A stretch of DNA of 64,000 bases from an uncultured Mycoplasmatota bacterium (GCA_948470005.1 CAOKNI010000004.1:1-64000), one strand, 5' to 3'. Numbered from the stretch's first letter, positions 42,894 through 52,817 are shown. Notes: generated by a model not told the origin, from the letters alone. Numbers and translations: made by a program.

Positions 42894-43235
42894 ATGTCCG
42901 CAGTAGCAGAGGTAAAAAAATCTTTAGCACAATTCTTGACTGCTGATAATGTTAAAGAAGAATTAGGAATTGATACTGCAGATTCCGCAATTGATAGTAG
43001 ATTAAATCGTTATATAAAAGTAGCCGATGCTTACTTAAAAGGGGCAATAAGTGAAAACTATCCACCAGATGATGAAAGATCTATTGAATTAGCTCTTTTA
43101 GTCATTGAGGATCTATATGACAGAAATTCTATTACAGTAAAAGAAAATAGTACCATAGAAAAGTTAAAAGCTGATTTTATATTGCAATTGAAAGTTGAGG
43201 GTATGGATGATCTTAAACCAAAAGATTCAGATTAA
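42894..43235 (+). CDS. head-tail connector (gp6-like)
   Basis: 113 residues with the DNVKEELGID and RLNRYIKVADAYLKGAI helices and LALLVIEDLYDRN of Phage_connect_1/gp6 proteins. AGGAGGAT ribosome binding site. Confidence 0.85.
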   Translation: MSAVAEVKKSLAQFLTADNVKEELGIDTADSAIDSRLNRYIKVADAYLKGAISENYPPDDERSIELALLVIEDLYDRNSITVKENSTIEKLKADFILQLKVEGMDDLKPKDSD

Positions 43236-43518
43236 AAAACTTAATGAAGATAACGATACCTATAGTGATTATTATTCTTGTCATGCACAAGTTAATAAAA
43301 CTGGGGGAAATGAATATCTAATTGCAGGTGCTGTATCAACTAAAAATAAATTTACATTTATAGTTAGATATTGTGAAGAATTAAAAAATCTTCAATTTGA
43401 TACACAAACTTATAGAATCATTTTTAATGGTATTATTTTTAACATTCTAGATGCTGATGATTTCATGCAAAGGCATAAAACTATAAAGATTATTGGTGAG
43501 AGTATTAATGGCCAATAG
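43207..43518 (+). CDS. head closure protein
   Basis: 103 residues; YSCHAQVNKTGGNEYLIAGA and TYRIIFNGIIFNILDADDF show the beta-barrel head-closure family. ATG 43207 inside the upstream gene, GAGGG ahead. Confidence 0.82.
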   Translation: MILNQKIQIKKLNEDNDTYSDYYSCHAQVNKTGGNEYLIAGAVSTKNKFTFIVRYCEELKNLQFDTQTYRIIFNGIIFNILDADDFMQRHKTIKIIGESINGQ

Positions 43519-43897
43519 CATCAAAATAGGTGATCTAGAGAAAGCAATCAATGAAGAATTAACGATATATTGTGATGATGTTACAGAAAAGGTAAAAAAA
43601 ATAAGTGATGATGTGATGAATACTTTAGTAAAAAACACCAAAAAAGATGCCAATAAAAGGACAGGTACATATGCTAAAGCAATTGCGTCTAAAAGAACAC
43701 TAGAGACTAAAAGATCTAGAGTTAATACTTGGTATGTAAAAGATCCAGAATATCGTAAATCTCATTTGTTAGAAAAAGGCCATGCAACAAGAAATGGCGG
43801 AAGAACTCGAGCTTTTCCTTTTATTAGTAAGAATGAACAAATAGCAGTTAAAGATTATGAAAATCAAGTGGAGGAGGCAATTAAAAATGGATCTTAA
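43508..43897 (+). CDS. HK97 gp10-like tail completion protein
   Basis: 129 residues; central KRTGTYAKAIASKR and HLLEKGHATRNGGRTRAFPF are diagnostic. ATG 43508 overlaps the previous gene. Confidence 0.87.
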   Translation: MANSIKIGDLEKAINEELTIYCDDVTEKVKKISDDVMNTLVKNTKKDANKRTGTYAKAIASKRTLETKRSRVNTWYVKDPEYRKSHLLEKGHATRNGGRTRAFPFISKNEQIAVKDYENQVEEAIKNGS

Positions 43898-44234
43898 AGA
43901 AATTCTTAAAAAAGGTACTAATCTACCTACTACAGAAAATCATTTTATAAAACCTCCTAAACTTCCTTTTTTAATTTTTAATCAGGATAAAGATGTAAGA
44001 GGAGTATCAAAAGTTAATCTTATCATTGATAGTGATGTTTCTGTAGAACTCTATACATCAAATATCGATCAAAAATTGGAAGAGAAAGTAAAAAAAGTCA
44101 TTATAGATGACATATTAAGTGTTTCTAATAACGATGATGAAATAGAAATTAGTCAAAATAGGGAATATATAGAATCTGAACAGATGTATATGACTACTTT
44201 TGATTTTAATTTAATAGAAAAAGGAGGAATTTAA
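43887..44234 (+). CDS. tail terminator-like protein
   Basis: 115 residues at the tail-terminator position between gp10-like and major tail protein. Composition and length fit (LPFLIFNQDKDVRGVSKVNL, ESEQMYMTTFDFN); family call is mainly by synteny. Confidence 0.75.
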   Translation: MDLKEILKKGTNLPTTENHFIKPPKLPFLIFNQDKDVRGVSKVNLIIDSDVSVELYTSNIDQKLEEKVKKVIIDDILSVSNNDDEIEISQNREYIESEQMYMTTFDFNLIEKGGI

Positions 44235-44236
44235 TC

Positions 44237-44812
44237 ATGGGTAAAAGAACAAAGGAAACAATCACTTTAGGAAGTGGTAAGCTATATTCAACAGAATATA
44301 CAGGTGTAATTCCAAGTAATGAAGATCTTGAAAAAGAAATCAATATTTTAGGTTATATTCAAAAAGGTGCATCATTAGATTATAAACCAGAATTCTATGA
44401 GGCAGAAGATGATCTAGGAATTGTTAAAAAACAAATTTTAACAAAAGAAGAAGTAACTTTTAAGAGTGGAATCCTAACTTGGAATGCTGAAACCTTAAAG
44501 AAATTGGTAGCGACAGGAAGAATTACAGAAGATGCAGCAAAAGGCATGAGAACTATTAAAATCGGTGGTATTAACAATAACGATGGTAAACAATATATTT
44601 TCCACTTCGTTCATGAAGATAAAAAAGATGGAAATGTAAGAATTACTATTGTAGGACAAAATACTGCAGGTTTCTCTTTAGCATTCGCAAAAGATGCTGA
44701 AACAGTTATTGATGCTGAAATTAAAGCACTTCCAAATGACAACGAAGGCACTTTAATCATATTCCAAGAAGAATATACACCAACTAATAGCGAAAATGAT
44801 CAAACAGTTTAA
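44237..44812 (+). CDS. major tail tube protein
   Basis: 191 residues; TITLGSGKLYSTEYTG start and internal beta-rich pattern (GGINNNDGKQYIFHFVH, IVGQNTAGFSLAF) fit Gram-positive siphovirus tail tubes. AAGGAGGAAT ribosome binding site. Confidence 0.88.
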   Translation: MGKRTKETITLGSGKLYSTEYTGVIPSNEDLEKEINILGYIQKGASLDYKPEFYEAEDDLGIVKKQILTKEEVTFKSGILTWNAETLKKLVATGRITEDAAKGMRTIKIGGINNNDGKQYIFHFVHEDKKDGNVRITIVGQNTAGFSLAFAKDAETVIDAEIKALPNDNEGTLIIFQEEYTPTNSENDQTV

Positions 44813-44837
44813 TTAGAAAGTAAGGGAGGAATGAGAT

Positions 44838-45149
44838 ATGTTTGATATGACACAATACATACCTAGATACTTTAAAACAAAACTAAAGAATGGAAAGATT
44901 CTGGAAGTCGAACCACCAAAATTAAAAGTATTAAAGAAGATTTTAAAATTGAGTGGCGTTAAGGATGATATGTCAGAAAAAGATTTTGATAATATTATTC
45001 TTGCAACATCAATGGCCTTAAGCAAAAATAAGCAAAATTACGAAGTAAAAACAGAGTGGCTAGAAGATAATCATAATATTGATGAATTACAAGATCTTCT
45101 TATTAATTATTTTAACTGGGTAGATGAAATACAAAGCTCAAAAAACTAA
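44838..45149 (+). CDS. tail assembly chaperone, short form (gpG-like)
   Basis: 103 residues, helical, placed between tail tube and tape measure. Ends in AAAAAACTAA: the heptamer A AAA AAC sits in frame directly before the stop. The long form arises by -1 frameshift into 45146-45427. Confidence 0.85.
   Translation: MFDMTQYIPRYFKTKLKNGKILEVEPPKLKVLKKILKLSGVKDDMSEKDFDNIILATSMALSKNKQNYEVKTEWLEDNHNIDELQDLLINYFNWVDEIQSSKN
45140..45146 (+). promoter_or_regulatory. -1 ribosomal frameshift site AAAAAAC
   Basis: Zero-frame codons TCA AAA AAC TAA. After slipping, reading continues CTA ACT GCC without a stop into the downstream frame. AAAAAAC is a classic X XXY YYZ heptamer. Confidence 0.8.
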
Positions 45150-45427
45150 CTGCCCCATATTATCCTACTCAGGATGATGAAGATGTGGGGTATAAATTAG
45201 TTAGTCATAGAGAAAAAGCGGTTTCTAAATACTGCGGTATTTCTATTTTAGAGGTCGAGAATCTAGATTTAGTGGAATATTTATTTTATTACAGGGAAGC
45301 TGTTATCTATAATTGTATGCAAACAGAAGATGGAATTGAATATTTGCAAAACGCATACAGATTGCAGCAAACAGAACCAGATAGAAAAAAATTAAGAGAT
45401 AAATATAAAAGTGGACGACCAGGATAA
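45146..45427 (+). CDS. tail assembly chaperone, frameshift extension (gpGT-like)
   Basis: The -1 frame is open from 45146 to 45427, giving LTAPYYPTQDDEDVGYKL and a helical domain (LVEYLFYYREAVIYN) that would be fused to the 44838 product. Total fused length about 196 residues. A GTG at 45185 is present but has no good ribosome binding site, favouring the frameshift product. Confidence 0.8.
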   Translation, partial: LTAPYYPTQDDEDVGYKLVSHREKAVSKYCGISILEVENLDLVEYLFYYREAVIYNCMQTEDGIEYLQNAYRLQQTEPDRKKLRDKYKSGRPG

Positions 45428-45448
45428 AAGAGGTTGTCCTCTTTTTTT
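45427..45448 (+). terminator. short terminator or attenuator before the tape measure gene
   Basis: AGAGG-TTGT-CCTCT followed by T7, in the middle of the tail operon; could reduce transcription of the distal genes. Confidence 0.45.
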
Positions 45449-45472
45449 CTTTAAAAGAAAAGAGGTGAGAAA

Positions 45473-48460
45473 ATGGCACAGAAAATAAAAGGAATTACGA
45501 TTGAAATAGGTGGCGATACAACAAAGCTAGATAAAGCACTAAGCGAGGTAAATGGTAAAACTAGACAATTGCAATCAGAATTAAAAGGTGTAAATAGTCT
45601 TTTAAAAATGGATCCTAAAAATGTAACTTTGCTCAAGCAAAAACAAGATTTATTAAATCAAAGTATTGCTAATACTAAAGAAAAGTTAAACACATTAAAA
45701 ACTGCTCAAATACAAGTGCAAAAGCAATTCGATAAAGGTCAAATAACTGAAGAACAATATCGCGATTTTCAAAGAGAAATTGTAGCAACTGAAAACAAAT
45801 TAAAGTCTTTGACTACAGAATTAAAAAACTTCGGATCTGTTGGAGCACAACAAATATCAATAGCAGGTCAAAAAATGCAAAGTGTTGGTGGCAAGATAGA
45901 ATCTGCGGGTAAAAAACTTTCGTTATTTAGTGCAGGATCAACAGTAGCACTAACTGCAGTATCTAAAGGTGCGATAGATTTTGAAACAGCGTTTACTGGT
46001 GTTACGAAAACTGTAGATGGCACGGATGAGCAGCTTGCAAAAATAAAACAAGGCATTTTAGATCTATCAAAAGCAACATCTAGTAGTTCAACAGATATCG
46101 CTGCAGTAGCTGAGGCTGCTGGGCAATTAGGTGTAAAAACTGAAAATATTTTAGCATTTACAGAAACTATGGTCAGATTAGGAGACTCAACAAATATGTC
46201 TGCAGATGAGGCAGCAACTGCAATCGCTCAATTATATAATATTATGGGTTCTGATATAAACACTGTAGATCGTTTCGGAGCTGCTATCGTTGCCTTAGGT
46301 AATAATGCAGCGACCACAGAGGCAGATATAGTAAATATGGCATCAAGAATAGCATCGTCTGGAACACAAGTTGGTTTAACAGAGCAAGAAGTGTTGGCAC
46401 TATCTACGACACTTGCAAGTGTTGGTTTAGAGGCCGAGGGTGGAGGATCTGCTATCTCTGCTGTTATAACTAAAATTGATAAAGATGTTGCCTTAAATAC
46501 TGATAGTTTGAAAACATGGGCAGATGTTGCAGGAATGTCTGTTAAAGACTTTAAGACTCTTTGGGAAAATGATGCAATGTCGGCAATTGAAAAGGTTGTC
46601 GGCGGTATGGGCGATGCCAAAGCAGGTGGTGAAAACTTAAATATCATATTAGATGAACTTGGAGTTACATCATTAAGGCAAACAGATACAATGAAAAGAT
46701 TATCTGGTGCATCTGAATTGATGGCTGATATGGTTAATATAAGTAATAATGCCTGGGAAGAAAATTCTGCTTTAACCAATGAATCATCTAAACGATATGA
46801 AACGACTGCAGCTAAAATAACTCAAATGAAAAATACAGTCACCGAGCTTTGTGTTAAGTTGGGTGATATTTTATTGCCTATTTTAAATAAGATTATATCC
46901 GCAATATCAAAATTCACAAATTGGTTAACAAATATAAATCCAGTGGCCCAAAAGATTGTATTAGTAGTATTGGCCATTGTATCTGCACTCGGACCATTTC
47001 TGATCATATTAGCGAAACTTATATCATCAGTGGGTACTATAATGGAAGTAGCTCCAAAGCTTACTAATATAATAAAAAGTGTTAAAACTGCTTTTGCAGC
47101 TTTCAATGCAACATTACTTGCGAATCCAATTGTATTAATTGTCGCAGCAATTACAGCACTCATTGCGGGATTTGTTCTATTGTGGAATAAATGTGAATGG
47201 TTTAGAAACTTTTGGATCAGCTTATGGGAAAATGTAAAAAATGTATGCAAAGCTGTAATTGATGGAATTGTAGGATTTTTTACTGGCATTATAGACTTTA
47301 TAAAAAACAATTGGCAAGGATTACTCTTATTTATTGTTAATCCTTTTGCAGGGGCATTTAAATTACTTTACGATAATTGTGAGGGGTTTAGAAACTTTGT
47401 AGATGGAATTATTCAAAAAGTAAAAGAAATATTTGCTAGTATTGTCTCTTTTATAAGTACAAATGTAATAGAGCCGATTAAACAATTCTTTACTCCAATC
47501 GCAGCATGGTTTACTGATCTTTTTATGAATATATATAATAGTTTAGAGAGCATTGTGAGCGTAATTTGGGGTATTATTCAAGGATTATGGGAAATGATTG
47601 TTGCACTATTTACTATAGCAGTTAACTGGATCAACGAATCTGTTATTACACCAATAAAAAAAGCGTTTTCAACTGGCATTAAAGCAATAAAAAATGCAAT
47701 TAAAGCGGCTTGGGAATTTGTTAAAAATATATTTATTACAATTGCATCATGGGTAAACAATAATGTCTTAAAACCTATTAAGAATTTATTATCATCAGTA
47801 TGGTCATGGATTCAAAACAAGATTATTTTGCCAATTAAAAATGCATTTACAGCAGCATGGAAAGCCTTAAAAACTGGTGCTGCTAATGCCTGGGAGGGAA
47901 TAAAGAATGTATTCTCATCTGTAGCGTCATTCTTCGGTAATATATTTTCTACTGCCTGGCAAAAGGTTAAAAATGTCTTTTCTACAGGTGGCAAGATATT
48001 TGCAGGTATCAAAGATTCAATTGCAAGTGTATTTACTACTGTAGTTAATAAAATTATCGGAGGAATCAACAAAGTAGTAGCAGTACCTTTTAATGCGATA
48101 AATAAAGCTTTAAATAAAATTAGAAACATTTCATTTTTAAACATTTCACCTTTTAAAAACAAATGGAGTGAAAATCCGTTAAAAGTGCCGCAGATTCCAC
48201 TATTAAGAACAGGTGCATCAATTATTGGCGATGGCGAGGCAATTATGGCAGAGGCAGGTAGTCCTGAAATGATTACAATGATGAATGGAAAAGCAATTGT
48301 ACGGCCATTAACTAGTACAGATCGTAAAGAAGTAATATCCAATACCAATAATAGTGGTAATAATACATTCAATTTCTATTCACCAGAAGCATTAACACCT
48401 AGCGAATGCGTAAGAAATATGAGAAAAGAAGTTCAATACCAAAAATTGATTCATGGATAG
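45473..48460 (+). CDS. tape measure protein
   Basis: 995 residues. N-terminal coiled coil (IEIGGDTTKLDKALSEVNGK), TP901-type core (ATSSSSTDIAAVAEAAGQLG, TTEADIVNMASRIASSGTQV), hydrophobic middle (about 500-600) and repeated W-x-x-I/V-K-N helices (about 600-900). Length sets the tail length, about 150 nm if the usual 0.15 nm per residue holds. AGAGGTGAG ribosome binding site. Ends in an Asn-rich segment. Confidence 0.95.
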   Translation: MAQKIKGITIEIGGDTTKLDKALSEVNGKTRQLQSELKGVNSLLKMDPKNVTLLKQKQDLLNQSIANTKEKLNTLKTAQIQVQKQFDKGQITEEQYRDFQREIVATENKLKSLTTELKNFGSVGAQQISIAGQKMQSVGGKIESAGKKLSLFSAGSTVALTAVSKGAIDFETAFTGVTKTVDGTDEQLAKIKQGILDLSKATSSSSTDIAAVAEAAGQLGVKTENILAFTETMVRLGDSTNMSADEAATAIAQLYNIMGSDINTVDRFGAAIVALGNNAATTEADIVNMASRIASSGTQVGLTEQEVLALSTTLASVGLEAEGGGSAISAVITKIDKDVALNTDSLKTWADVAGMSVKDFKTLWENDAMSAIEKVVGGMGDAKAGGENLNIILDELGVTSLRQTDTMKRLSGASELMADMVNISNNAWEENSALTNESSKRYETTAAKITQMKNTVTELCVKLGDILLPILNKIISAISKFTNWLTNINPVAQKIVLVVLAIVSALGPFLIILAKLISSVGTIMEVAPKLTNIIKSVKTAFAAFNATLLANPIVLIVAAITALIAGFVLLWNKCEWFRNFWISLWENVKNVCKAVIDGIVGFFTGIIDFIKNNWQGLLLFIVNPFAGAFKLLYDNCEGFRNFVDGIIQKVKEIFASIVSFISTNVIEPIKQFFTPIAAWFTDLFMNIYNSLESIVSVIWGIIQGLWEMIVALFTIAVNWINESVITPIKKAFSTGIKAIKNAIKAAWEFVKNIFITIASWVNNNVLKPIKNLLSSVWSWIQNKIILPIKNAFTAAWKALKTGAANAWEGIKNVFSSVASFFGNIFSTAWQKVKNVFSTGGKIFAGIKDSIASVFTTVVNKIIGGINKVVAVPFNAINKALNKIRNISFLNISPFKNKWSENPLKVPQIPLLRTGASIIGDGEAIMAEAGSPEMITMMNGKAIVRPLTSTDRKEVISNTNNSGNNTFNFYSPEALTPSECVRNMRKEVQYQKLIHG

Positions 48461-48471
48461 GAGGAAATTAT

Positions 48472-49332
48472 ATGTCAAAAAGATTAGTATGTGAATCACA
48501 TTTACACGAAAAGGTAACTTTTACTTATGATTTTCCTTTTTATCTTGAAAAAGTAGAGGGACTTCATGAGGTAATAGGTACAGTTACTGGAATAAAAAGC
48601 GCTTATGCAATCGGGGAAAACTATGTGGATACTAGTATTGAAAAAAGAAATATTATTATAAGCGGGATTATTAAAGATGATTTTGTTAATAATAGACAAA
48701 TACTTTATCGCATATTTCCTTTAAAAACAACTGGAACACTTTATTATTACGAAGATGATCTAGAAAGAAAAATCAATTATAAAGTAGAAAGTATCAAGAT
48801 AAATGAAAAAGGGTATCCTAAAGTTTTTCAAATATCTTTGATATGTCCTACACCTTATTTTACTGATATAGAAAAAACAACATTGCAAATGGCCACTTGG
48901 TCACCTGCTTTCAAGTTTTCTCTTAAAATTCCACAAACAACAGGAATAAAGTTTGGTACTAAAAATCAAACTTCGATGGTGTCGATAACAAATTCAACTA
49001 ATATTGAATTTGGAATGACAATTATATTTACTGCAAACGGTGTAGTAGAAAATCCATCTTTATTTAATGTTGATACTAGAGAAGAAATAAAAATAGAAAA
49101 AACAATGCAAGCAGGTGATAAAATTATTGTCCATACATACAGACAAAATAAAAATATTATCTATATCTCTGCTAACTCTGATCAAGAAGAAAATATAAAT
49201 AATTTAATAGTTTTTGGAAGTAAATTTTTACAAATCCACCATGGCGAGAATACATATCGATATAATGCTGATGAAAATGCAGAAAATTTAGAAGCAATAA
49301 TAGAATATTTAACAGAATATGAGGCAGTGTAA
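48472..49332 (+). CDS. distal tail protein
   Basis: 286 residues; beta-rich, FYLEKVEGLHEVIGTVTGIK start and RNIIISGIIKDDFVNNRQIL fit the Dit/Siphovirus tail component family. Forms the baseplate hub behind the tape measure. ATG 48472 with AGGAGG. Confidence 0.87.
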   Translation: MSKRLVCESHLHEKVTFTYDFPFYLEKVEGLHEVIGTVTGIKSAYAIGENYVDTSIEKRNIIISGIIKDDFVNNRQILYRIFPLKTTGTLYYYEDDLERKINYKVESIKINEKGYPKVFQISLICPTPYFTDIEKTTLQMATWSPAFKFSLKIPQTTGIKFGTKNQTSMVSITNSTNIEFGMTIIFTANGVVENPSLFNVDTREEIKIEKTMQAGDKIIVHTYRQNKNIIYISANSDQEENINNLIVFGSKFLQIHHGENTYRYNADENAENLEAIIEYLTEYEAV

Positions 49333-50378
49333 TGATCAAAGAATTCAATATTGATGTATATGATAAAAATCTAAATTTTATAGGAATTATAGATTCTTTT
49401 AGCTCTTTAAGATGGCGAAGAAAATATTATGATTATGGCGAGTTCGAATTACATCTGCCTATTAATAATCAAACTAAGAAGTTTCTAACCAGAGATAATA
49501 TAATAATTCGCGAAGATGCTATCGAGGCAGGGATTATTGAAAGCATTAAAATATCAGATGATAGTAAAAAAGTAGAAGCAATTATTATCGGTCGGTTTTT
49601 ATCAAGCATATTAACAAGAAGAATCGTAAAAAAAAGAATTAATTTTAGCGGAAAAATCTTAAATGGTGAGAGAAAAATTTTATCTGAAATGACACCTTTT
49701 TCTAAATTAGAAATAAAAACAACTACAATAGAATCCAATTCTATTGTTTTTCAATGTACTTATAAAAATGTAGGTGATTATTTATTAAAACTTTCTAAAA
49801 CATCTACTATTGCTCACAGAATTATTCCGGATCTAAAAAGGAAAAAATATATATATGAAAACTATCAAGGATTAGATCGCACAGAAGCACAATCCTTAAA
49901 TTCTAGATATGAATTCAGTGAAGATAAAGGAAATATAGAAAAAGCAGATTACACTTATGATTCAAAATCTGAAAAAAATTATGCTTTAGTTGGCGGTCAA
50001 GGTGAGGGCGATGCTAGGATATTAGTAGAAGTAAGTAGTGGAAATTATAGCGATTTTGATTTAAGAGAAACTTTTGTTGATGCAAAATCCGAAAGCAACA
50101 CTGATTTAACTACATCACAATACATCGAGGTATTGAAAACAAAAGGCAAAGAGAATTTATCTGATCCTATAGAATCTATGGAAGTCACAGCCTATTCAAC
50201 AGATTATAAAATTGATTGGGATTTAGGTGATATAGTAGATATTAAAAAAGAAAGTTGGGAAAAGTCCTTAAAAAAACGAATTGTAGAAATAGAAGAAACT
50301 ATAGAAAATTCGAATCAAAGTATTTACGCAACTTTTGGCGATCCATTGGCAGAGACATTCTCTGAAAAAGAAGATTAA
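49332..50378 (+). CDS. tail-associated hub protein (Gp37-like, Tal)
   Basis: 348 residues; NFIGIIDSFSSLRWRRKYYDYGEFELHL is the ReqiPepy6 gp37/Tal-like start, with later YALVGGQGEGDAR. Cell-puncturing hub next to Dit. No peptidase domain at the C-terminus. Start overlaps the Dit stop by one base. Confidence 0.85.
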   Translation: MIKEFNIDVYDKNLNFIGIIDSFSSLRWRRKYYDYGEFELHLPINNQTKKFLTRDNIIIREDAIEAGIIESIKISDDSKKVEAIIIGRFLSSILTRRIVKKRINFSGKILNGERKILSEMTPFSKLEIKTTTIESNSIVFQCTYKNVGDYLLKLSKTSTIAHRIIPDLKRKKYIYENYQGLDRTEAQSLNSRYEFSEDKGNIEKADYTYDSKSEKNYALVGGQGEGDARILVEVSSGNYSDFDLRETFVDAKSESNTDLTTSQYIEVLKTKGKENLSDPIESMEVTAYSTDYKIDWDLGDIVDIKKESWEKSLKKRIVEIEETIENSNQSIYATFGDPLAETFSEKED

Positions 50379-50393
50379 AAAAGGAGGAAAATA

Positions 50394-51131
50394 ATGGAAA
50401 AATATACATTTTTTAACGATGTTGATAATGATAGAATTTATTTCGCTGAAGACTTCGCAAGACATTTAGCAATGTATTTTACAAATGGGATATTTAATAA
50501 TGGATGTCAAGTTTTAGCATCCAATGATGCAATGTCAGTAAACATCAAATCTGGATCGGCAAATATAAACGGATATAGATATGATAATGATTCATTAAAG
50601 CAATTAACAGTAGAAAATGCCGATGGTGTTTTAAGCCGCATTGATAATGTTGTTATACGATTAGATTTAACAAACAGGTTAATATCAGCTCAAATAATCA
50701 AAGGAGCATTTGCAGAAAACCCAATTGCGCCGATTTTAGTTAGAACATCAACAATTTATGATTTAAGAATAGCAAAAATTAGCATACCAGCTGGAACAAC
50801 GGAAATTACACAAGATTTAATAACAGATACAAGATATGTCACAAGTGATTGTGGTAACGTTGTGTCCACTGTTCAAACCATTGATACGGAAGGGTTATTT
50901 ATACAATTTGAAGAAATTTTTAATAGTTGGTTTTCAAATATCAAAACTCAATTGAGTACTGATGCTGCAGGCAATTTGCAATTGCAAATAAATGATATTC
51001 TTAGAAGAATACAGCATATTGATGCGGACGAAAACAATACATATTTTGACGATGCTTCTGTAAAGTGGAACGACGAGTACGAATTTATTGTTACCGATAA
51101 CAAAAATATAAATGAGGGAGGGTCTAATTAA
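50394..51131 (+). CDS. baseplate/upper fibre protein
   Basis: 245 residues: FFNDVDNDRIYFAEDFARHLA start, IRLDLTNRLISAQIIKG and coiled tail resembling baseplate proteins that link fibre to hub in Firmicute siphoviruses. AAGGAGGA ribosome binding site. Confidence 0.75.
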   Translation: MEKYTFFNDVDNDRIYFAEDFARHLAMYFTNGIFNNGCQVLASNDAMSVNIKSGSANINGYRYDNDSLKQLTVENADGVLSRIDNVVIRLDLTNRLISAQIIKGAFAENPIAPILVRTSTIYDLRIAKISIPAGTTEITQDLITDTRYVTSDCGNVVSTVQTIDTEGLFIQFEEIFNSWFSNIKTQLSTDAAGNLQLQINDILRRIQHIDADENNTYFDDASVKWNDEYEFIVTDNKNINEGGSN

Positions 51132-52039
51132 TGACGAAATTTAACACTTCTGGCCAAAATATTGATATGATAATAGTTAAGAAAAAAAACACAAGTTTAG
51201 ATAGTTATAAAGAAGCGGGCAAATACTTTTTTGATGTAGCTTATCAGCCTATTGATGCACCTCTTGAAGCAGTCAATGGATATTTGTATGTAGATGTTGC
51301 GTCACCAACAGATATTAAGCAAGTTTGGAAAAGAAAAGGAACTATAAATAGCAATGATCACCAACAAGCGCATAGAACGCTAATAGGGAATACTTGGAGT
51401 GAATGGGCCAGAGAATTATCTTCTAAAGAAGTAGTAAATAATCTAAATTCCGATAGGACCGATTTACCTTTATCAGCAAACCAAGGAAGAATATTAAATG
51501 AAAAAGTTAGCTATATTGGGCAAGTTGTTATAACTTCTACAAATACAAATCCTAGTAGTAAATATGGTGGTACGTGGACACTTGTTGATAAAGAATTCAA
51601 AACGTCTAAAAGTACAAAAAATGTATTACTAGTGTATGACAGAAATGGTCAAAGTCTTGTTAGTACAGGAAATGCCGGAATTTATGTTTCGCGGCAAGGG
51701 CATACGATAAATATAGAAGCATCTCTTGATAATCTTGTTGAGATAGACGACAACACTATAAAAATGTTTCAACTTGGCGTTGGAAGTTCGTATGGTAGTG
51801 CTGGCATTGGAGTTACGAGACTAGGACATAAATGTAAGATAATTGGGTATTCGGATGGTGGCAACTGTATAATGATGCTCAACATAAATACAAATGGCGA
51901 TGTCGAGTGCTACGATATCGTTGGAGCAGATACTATGCCAGCAAATAATACTTTTTTCTTTTATTTAAGTACAACTGTAGATAGTGAGTTTATGATTGAT
52001 AGTTTTTGCGATAAATTTTATTGGAAAAGAACAGCATAG
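51131..52039 (+). CDS. tail fibre / receptor-binding protein
   Basis: 302 residues. A pyocin-knob-like repeat (YLYVDVASPTDIKQVWKRKG, then GNTWSEWARE) precedes a short linker (SANQGRILNEKVSYIGQVV) and a C-terminal beta domain that likely contacts the receptor. Overlaps the previous gene by one base. Confidence 0.8.
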   Translation: MTKFNTSGQNIDMIIVKKKNTSLDSYKEAGKYFFDVAYQPIDAPLEAVNGYLYVDVASPTDIKQVWKRKGTINSNDHQQAHRTLIGNTWSEWARELSSKEVVNNLNSDRTDLPLSANQGRILNEKVSYIGQVVITSTNTNPSSKYGGTWTLVDKEFKTSKSTKNVLLVYDRNGQSLVSTGNAGIYVSRQGHTINIEASLDNLVEIDDNTIKMFQLGVGSSYGSAGIGVTRLGHKCKIIGYSDGGNCIMMLNINTNGDVECYDIVGADTMPANNTFFFYLSTTVDSEFMIDSFCDKFYWKRTA

Positions 52040-52050
52040 GAGGTTAAATT

Positions 52051-52347
52051 ATGACTAGAGACGATATTGAGTTAATAAAGGAAATTGAACAAAGAGGAAA
52101 ATCTAATACAAAAAGATTAGATGAACACGATAAAAAGATTGAAGAGTTATCAGATGTTTATATAGCATTAACTAAAGTTAATGATAAAGTAGATAATATT
52201 GATAACGATGTAAAAGAAATTAAACAAGATATGAAAGATATAAAAGGGAAGCCTGAAAAAAGGCTCGACCAAATAATAGGATATATTTTATCAGCCTTAA
52301 TAGGAGGCTTGATAGGATATGTCCTTTTAAAGTTAGGGTTAAAGTGA
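52051..52347 (+). CDS. xhlA: XhlA-like haemolysin/holin-associated protein
   Basis: 98 residues: N-terminal coiled coil (VDNIDNDVKEIKQDMKDIKG) and one C-terminal TM helix (IIGYILSALIGGLIGYVLLK). Acts with the holin in membrane disruption. Confidence 0.85.
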   Translation: MTRDDIELIKEIEQRGKSNTKRLDEHDKKIEELSDVYIALTKVNDKVDNIDNDVKEIKQDMKDIKGKPEKRLDQIIGYILSALIGGLIGYVLLKLGLK

Positions 52348-52356
52348 GGTGAGAAA

Positions 52357-52611
52357 ATGGAAATAACTTATATGATTATAATAGCGATAATTACCTATAT
52401 CTTTGGGGCAATAACAAAATTGTTTATTAGAAAAGTACCTAACAAATATATACCTATACAAAACGTTTTAATTGGCGTTATTAGTGGTTTTATTTGTTTC
52501 TTTTGCAAGATAGAGCCAAATTTATTGCAAGCATTAGTATTATGTTTAATAGCGTCTACATCAGCAGGCGGTATCGCTGATATTAAAAAGATTAGAGAGG
52601 AAGAATATTAA
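52357..52611 (+). CDS. phage holin
   Basis: 84 residues with three hydrophobic segments and the ending STSAGGIADIKKI typical of holins of Clostridia and Bacilli phages. GAGGTGAG ribosome binding site. Confidence 0.8.
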   Translation: MEITYMIIIAIITYIFGAITKLFIRKVPNKYIPIQNVLIGVISGFICFFCKIEPNLLQALVLCLIASTSAGGIADIKKIREEEY

Positions 52612-52613
52612 AA

Positions 52614-52817
52614 ATGGAAGAAGAAAAACAAGTCATAGAAGTAGAATATGACAAAAAATTAGTTGAAAAATATAAGACTGAGTATATTATGGAAGAAGAG
52701 GGAATTGGTGCTGAACTTGAAGCAGAACCTTATGATACCCAAAATAAACTAAACGAAGTATCATTTAGTGAAATGCTAGAAGATGGGGAGGTTGTTATTG
52801 ATGATAAGAACGACTAG
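52614..52817 (+). CDS. small acidic protein in the lysis cassette
   Basis: 67 very acidic residues (many Glu) without TM helix. Overlaps the endolysin start. Function unknown; may regulate lysis. Confidence 0.6.
   Translation: MEEEKQVIEVEYDKKLVEKYKTEYIMEEEGIGAELEAEPYDTQNKLNEVSFSEMLEDGEVVIDDKND

Noticed and set aside
46228..46779. Minus-strand 183-codon open frame inside the tape measure gene
   Set aside because: Antisense to a clear gene, no ribosome binding site and no family resemblance.
51131..52039. Second variable region in the tail fibre gene
   Set aside because: The C-terminus has no GC jump or run of codons ending in C.
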